NCBI GenBank assembly: GCA_010015655.1
Contig: ML976673.1
Span: forward strand, 313,938-377,937
Source: Bimuria novae-zelandiae CBS 107.79
Lineage: Eukaryota > Ascomycota > Dothideomycetes > Pleosporales > Didymosphaeriaceae
Length of the DNA: 64,000 nucleotides
Reading direction: 5' to 3'
The notes under the pieces are model-generated. The model searched no databases, was not told the origin of the DNA, and saw only the letters and a list, made by a program, of their open reading frames with translations. A program made the position numbers and the translations under genes. Positions within the stretch are counted from its first letter, which is position 1, and each line of letters opens with the position of its first letter. Below, one piece after another: positions 60,201 to 64,000 of this stretch.

Positions 60201-61886
60201 ACTATTCCTTATCTTTATTAAGGCGCAGATTTCGCAGATTTCTTTCTTTACTAGGACTTGAATCTTCTTCTAGAGAGTTGTAACTTCGTAGAGTTTAGTA
60301 ATCTTTGCGGGTCCCAGGTGTGCAAAGCGTCTGTGGTACAGCAAGTATCTCTCCTTTTCACCAGCCTCGAGTTCGGAATCAGCTAGTGTGTGAAGGACTT
60401 CTGTATCTGGGGCTAGTGCATAGCGTTCTGTGCCTGGAAATGCTGTCTCTTTGTATCCATCTGCAATGTGTGACACTACGTAGAGGCTATCGTCTATAGT
60501 TGCTTTAATAATCGTCTTCTTCCCCAATTTGAAGGATAGTGTGTAGGAATTAAAACGACCCTTTAGGCCTACTGCACAAATTCGTCTCCCTAATAGTAAA
60601 TTAACCCTAAGGTTAGGTACTAGCAGTACATCTAAAAGCCATGTTAAAGATCTATCCTTATAAACTATTTAGGCTTCTCCTTTCTAGTCTGCGTGTAATT
60701 CTCCCCCTCTAACCTAAACGAGTCTCCGCTTAATCTTAATTATTCGTCTAAACAGCGAGGATTAGTCAGACATGTGTGAGGAGGCGCCAGTGTCGCCAGC
60801 CCAGGTGGATAGAGAGGCCTTACCAAGGATGTCTTTAAAGAGACGACATGTCTTAATTTCCTTGTCTTCTAAGTCTAAGGTATTAGTTAATATCTCTAGC
60901 TCTAACTCTAACCTAACTTCTTTAGCTCTATATGCTTTACTAGTCTTGTTATTAAGTTTCCTGGGCTTAATAAGCAGCTTAGGTAGCTTTATAAAGGACT
61001 TCTTCTTCTTTTTTTTCTCCCTCTTGGCTTCGTATTCTCTTAGGAGCTTTCAAGCCTTTACTAGTTTTAAATAGTCTTAAATATAGTAAGGTTTGTTGCA
61101 GAGGTAGCACTTGATAATAGGCGTAGGACTTAGTTTAGAGTTTGGTGACAGGTCCCTATTGCCTCGTTTGTGCGGCGGAATGTACTTATGGGCTTTCCTA
61201 AATACTAGAAGAGCTTACTTATTAGCGTCTTGCTAGTCTTAGACCTCCTTCTCTTCCAGGAACTTAAGCTTTTGTTTAATAGTAAGGTTAAGCTAGGCGT
61301 TTAAGGTGTTAATTATAGTCCTAAACCTTATTAGGAGTAATCTTATAAGGATAAGTAGTAGTGCTAAGTTTTTATAGGCTCTATTAGTGTCAGCGTCTGC
61401 TAATACGAGCTTGCGTTAGTAATTCTTTAGCTTTTCCTATAATCTAATAATTATGCTCTTAGAATTAAATATAAATGTCTAGATCCTAGTTATATACATG
61501 TTAGTGGCTATAGCGTTAGTTTAGGTGTACTTCTTGCGCAAGTAAGACTAGAACTAGAAGGCAGTGTTATACTTGTTAATAAGAGCCTAGTTATTATTAC
61601 TAAGGGATCTAAATAGGAGGTTAATTGCAGTAGCTTTATCCTCTAGGTACTTATCTCTCTTGTTAATATTAATGCGGGCCTTAGTAGTCTTGTCTGCGAT
61701 ATCTAGTCCTTTTATAGTATCTAATAGATCTCTAGCCATAGTAATTTTACAGTGTTCCTCTAGGCTCTTCTCGCACACGTAGAAGACTCTCTTTCCTCTT
61801 AGCTTAATTTTGTTCCGGCGGAACCAAGTATTATAATTCTTAGCTGTAAGCTTAGGAATCTTCTATTCTTCCCTCTCTTTAGCCAT
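57162..61886 (-). pseudogene. Copia-B gag-pol, single frame with RIP stops
   Basis: ATG 61886 to TAG 57162-57164 is 1,574 codons. Segments checked at 61778, 60527 and 58583 are all in this one frame, so no net indel is apparent. Order: gag; a zinc knuckle (about 61.1 kb) whose His and last Cys codons are now Tyr; protease 'WAGDTGASSHMSD' (about 60.8 kb); GAG-pre-integrase and integrase (about 60.5-59.7 kb); RT start 'ARGFTQVHRIDYNETFAPII' (58583 down); the RT active-site motif, now Tyr-Val-Asn-Asp (about 58.2 kb), an Asp codon changed by G-to-A; and RNase H. The many stops are mostly CAA/CAG or TGG derived. The element cannot transpose on its own. Confidence 0.88.
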
Positions 61887-61919
61887 CGTGTGTGTTCGGG
61901 TGTGACGAGGCTCACACGT

Positions 61920-62030
61920 GCTGGTTGCAGGCGGTGAAGGCGATGCGGACGGCGAGGCAGGCGAGGCAGGCAGGCGGTGCTAGCGGTGCCAACGATGCCA
62001 GCGATGTAGGCGATGCGGGCGATATTTACG
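61920..62030 (-). repeat. GC-rich minisatellite-like leader upstream of Copia-B gag
   Basis: A short GC-rich stretch with repeated GGCGAGGCAGGC and GGCGATGC units lies just upstream of the gag ATG on the minus strand. It contrasts sharply with the surrounding AT-rich DNA. Confidence 0.6.
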
Positions 62031-62136
62031 AATAATATGCTGCAGGTAAGGTAGTCGTTGTCAGTTCTTAGGCGTAAAGAAGATAAGTAGATATATTGCG
62101 TGTTAACCGCGTTGCACATAGCTTCTAGTAATTATG

Positions 62137-62276
62137 TTTAATTCCTGCTTAAATCTGAGTCCTCGCGACTCTAGTAGGTGTTTAATTCCTTTTGCGAATC
62201 GTAGCTAGGTCCTTCGCGACCTTAGTAGTGATTTAATTCCTTCTTAAATCTAAGTCCTGCGCAACTCTGGTGGGAT
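62137..62276 (-). repeat. Three imperfect tandem repeats in the Copia-B leader
   Basis: Units start with TTTAATTCC at 62137, 62181 and 62232 (spacing 44 and 51 bp). Each contains a 'GTCCT(C)GCGACTCT'-like core and ends near a GTGG/GTAG motif. Confidence 0.65.
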
Positions 62277-62302
62277 TAAAATAATAACGTTAGTTTTAGC
62301 AA

Positions 62303-62319
62303 TCGGGCTTATAACTTAT
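62303..62319 (-). other. Copia-B primer-binding site, initiator tRNA-Met anticodon-loop type
   Basis: Directly after the 5' LTR the minus strand reads GTTATAAGCCC. This matches the complement of the initiator tRNA-Met anticodon stem-loop (GTTATGAGCCC) at 10 of 11 bases, the difference being a RIP-type G-to-A. Drosophila copia uses a half-tRNA primer of this kind. Confidence 0.6.
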
Positions 62320-62540
62320 TAAATTAAGGTCCCTCTAGTAGCATGACTACTATAGATAACTAAGTAAGAGGAGGGATAAGGCGGGGTGGCTATAACGTAT
62401 TATATTAACTCTTCTATTATGTTATTCCTCTTCCGTGTAAACAGTAACGAGGACGCTACAGTCAGCCGTGCCTCCCTCACACAGTAGGCACTACGGCCCT
62501 TCCTTCCACCAACCTGGAATGAACCCACATATTCTCAACA
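62320..62540 (-). repeat. Copia-B 5' LTR (right end)
   Basis: 221 bp, paired with 56991-57211; its outer flank is an AT dinucleotide run from 62541. Confidence 0.9.
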
Positions 62541-63744
62541 ATATATATATATATATAAATTATTAGTTAAAAGATATATATATAAAACTAGCTAAAATAA
62601 TCTTATTACTTAGAATAAGGGCACTATAATATTTAAAAATTAATAGAAGAATATTAGTCATAGGAGTTAGACGAGTGCTAACAGCACGGATTATCCGCAG
62701 TGGCGTGGAAGAATGGATAACGAGACTCTTTGGCTCAAGGAACTGTTGTAGCGATTCGTACTACTGCCTCTGCTAATACTTTAGCAGGGCGCGCACCTGC
62801 ATTGAGAACCCAGGTGGCATATGAGCTGACGGGAAGGGAATGACACCGATTACACTCGCCTGATGCTGGGAAAATTCCATAGGAAATCTGAAGTCGGTGT
62901 GTTCACGAGAATGCATGCGTCTATCGTCTTCGGAGGATTGTCTTGCACGGACCACCATTCCATGTGATTCGGAGCCATCCATGGATCCATGGATCCTTCG
63001 ACGATACCTTTGAAGGCAGGTAGGTGGGTCAAAGATAGGGTAAGATCCTGGGAACTCCACAATAATGGCATCGGAATACCACTACCGATCCTGTTTATGT
63101 GACTCTCCGCCACCGATTCTACGGTCTGTCGTCTGGGCAGAGTCCTAGTCTTCAGATTCCACACACCCGCGAACAAGCAGCAGATAACATCGCTTCGGGC
63201 GACAGATATGCGCGCTCGCGATCCCTGACGAACAGCCCTGAGTTTGCTGCAAGTTATATCTTCGCCCCAGCTGGCATTGGTAGGTATGCCGGTAGTACGG
63301 CTGTGTTATCTCCATCCTGAATGGTTCCTTGATGCCATCAGATCAGACTTGGCAACAATCCAGCTAAGCTTGATAGCTGGCTGGCTGGCTTGAGGCTTGA
63401 GGTATTCAATCCAGCCAGCCAAACTGTTAGCAAAAGTAGAATCAAGCCAACAAGCCGCAAGCAGAAAGCTTGAAGGCTTGATAGGCTTGATAGGCTTGAT
63501 AGGCTTGATGTGCGGGCAGGCAGGCGGGAGATGGGGGCCGCGATAGGGCGTGAGGCGATTGATTTTGCAGTAAAAGCTATCTCACGATACTTTCTTGGTG
63601 TTGAGTTTTTATCGATTAGTACTAGCGCTCCGCCAGCCACCCAACGCGTTTATCCCATATGCTTGCCCACCTATCTCAATGTTGAATTCTTCACCCACAA
63701 TTAGTTCTTAGAGTTATTATTTCTGCCTCACGATCACCGTCGCT
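62541..63744. other. Right border of the AT-rich island and region before the edge ORF
   Basis: 62541-62640 is AT-rich with an (AT)n run. From about 62640 the composition is normal. Two overlapping minus frames (62850-63176 and 62773-63060) have no recognisable domain. Clustered GGCTTGAT motifs lie at 63360-63510 (separate entry). Confidence 0.5.
63475..63510 (+). repeat. Four tandem 9-bp GGCTTGATA units within a cluster of GGCTTGA motifs
   Basis: GGCTTGATA occurs four times head to tail, the last ending in G. Further copies in both orientations (AGCTTGATAG 63368, GGCTTGAGG 63389, ATCAAGCC 63441) spread over about 150 bp upstream of the edge ORF. Such clustering resembles subterminal transposase-binding motifs of hAT-type elements. 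Confidence 0.6.
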
Positions 63745-64000
63745 ATGCCGCCCAAACCTACTAACAAAGACGCGAAAAAGCGCACAAAAGCTGGCCCTTC
63801 TGGCCCGAACAAGCGCCCTCGCGGCACTGCCAGCCAGCCCATCAATGTTGACTCCCAGCAGCCATCTCAATTGCCACCTTCTCCTTCTCCTCCACCTCCA
63901 CCTCAACCTATTACGAACGTCCTCCAAGCCCTAGCGAGCGCGTCCCAGGCCCCCACATTCGAAGCGCGCGTTCGAGAGTCGCGACCCGAAGACACCATCG
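63745..64000 (+). CDS. 5' part of an ORF, possibly a hAT-type transposase; runs off the window
   Basis: From ATG 63745 the frame is open for 85 codons to the window edge. The start is Lys/Pro-rich (MPPKPTNKDAKKRTKAG), followed by a Gln/Pro/Ser-rich low-complexity stretch and then 'NVLQALASASQAPTFEARV'. No catalytic or zinc-finger domain is reached inside the window. The motif cluster just upstream and the position next to a transposon island favour a transposon-encoded protein. It has no stops and a normal composition, so if it is a transposon it has escaped RIP. An ordinary nuclear protein remains possible. Confidence 0.35.
   Translation, partial: MPPKPTNKDAKKRTKAGPSGPNKRPRGTASQPINVDSQQPSQLPPSPSPPPPPQPITNVLQALASASQAPTFEARVRESRPEDTI

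Larger units (their letters stand above)
56991..62540 (-). mobile_element. Copia-B: Ty1/copia LTR retrotransposon, structurally complete, RIP-inactivated
   Basis: 5,550 bp with 221-bp LTRs (56991-57211 and 62320-62540) inside ATATAT flanks that could be the target duplication. The minus-strand order is 5' LTR, primer-binding site, leader with tandem repeats, single gag-pol frame, polypurine tract (AAGGGGGAG on the minus strand at about 57212-57220), 3' LTR. The LTRs differ at about 20 positions, all transitions, as expected from RIP rather than neutral drift. Confidence 0.92.

Noticed and set aside
62773..63176. Two overlapping minus frames (95 and 108 codons) right of Copia-B
   Set aside because: No recognisable domain in either and they contradict each other; possibly a decayed gene but unsupported.

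Overview
The window is genomic DNA of a filamentous ascomycete (Pezizomycotina; gene set and element types fit a dothideomycete, which is an inference). Genes carry short GT-AG introns, mostly 47-64 bp with CTAAC/CTGAC-like branch sites. The repeats carry the mark of repeat-induced point mutation (RIP): C-to-T and G-to-A changes, Gln codons turned into stops, and an excess of TpA.

Layout. Bases 1-39,700 are a gene-rich block of ordinary base composition: a Zn2Cys6 transcription factor (165-2284, +), an Ara2-type aldo/keto reductase (3020-4381, +), a PA-TM-RING ubiquitin ligase (5178-6964, -), a Vnx1-type vacuolar cation/H+ exchanger (8278-11807, -), proteasome ATPase Rpt6 (12776-13994, +), an SV2-like MFS transporter (14802-16665, +), a Sec4/Rab8 GTPase (17685-18524, -), mitochondrial Nca2 (19072-21224, -), a GPI/CFEM cell-wall protein broken by a one-base frameshift (21814-24052, -), p-aminobenzoate synthase (26619-29204, +), cyanide hydratase (30224-31484, +), an HSL-type alpha/beta hydrolase (32064-33026, +), a 58-residue Tom6-like gene (33606-33846, +), a HET-domain gene relic (34864-36008, +) and a second aldo/keto reductase (36543-37744, -). 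These genes are mostly independent housekeeping or accessory functions. I see no biosynthetic cluster or operon-like logic. All spliced models were checked by hand for frame continuity across each junction.

Bases about 39,760-62,640 are an AT-rich, RIP-mutated island made of stacked transposons. The outer element is a minus-strand Ty1/copia element, Copia-A (40082-54999), with 220-bp LTRs and a perfect AAGCT target duplication. Inside it lies a chromodomain Ty3/gypsy element (43431-52569) with 419-bp LTRs that differ at only three positions. Inside that lies a pogo/Fot-type DNA transposon (49909-52024) with 32-bp TIRs and TA duplications. To the right are a reverse-oriented solo LTR of the Copia-A family (56608-56849) and a second minus-strand copia element, Copia-B (56991-62540), whose gag-pol frame of 1,574 codons appears uninterrupted apart from in-frame stops. 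All coding regions are inactivated by in-frame stops.

The most interesting signal is a small antisense gene in the 3' part of the gypsy element (49213-49593, -). It encodes a basic N-terminus, a perfectly spaced Zn2Cys6-type cysteine motif and a charged coiled coil. It has only one RIP-type stop, while the surrounding gag-pol has many. Next to it is a 44-bp-arm inverted repeat, one arm of which was split by the pogo insertion.

From about 62,640 to the right edge the base composition returns to normal. The window ends in the first 85 codons of an ORF, preceded by clustered GGCTTGAT motifs like the subterminal repeats of a hAT-type element.
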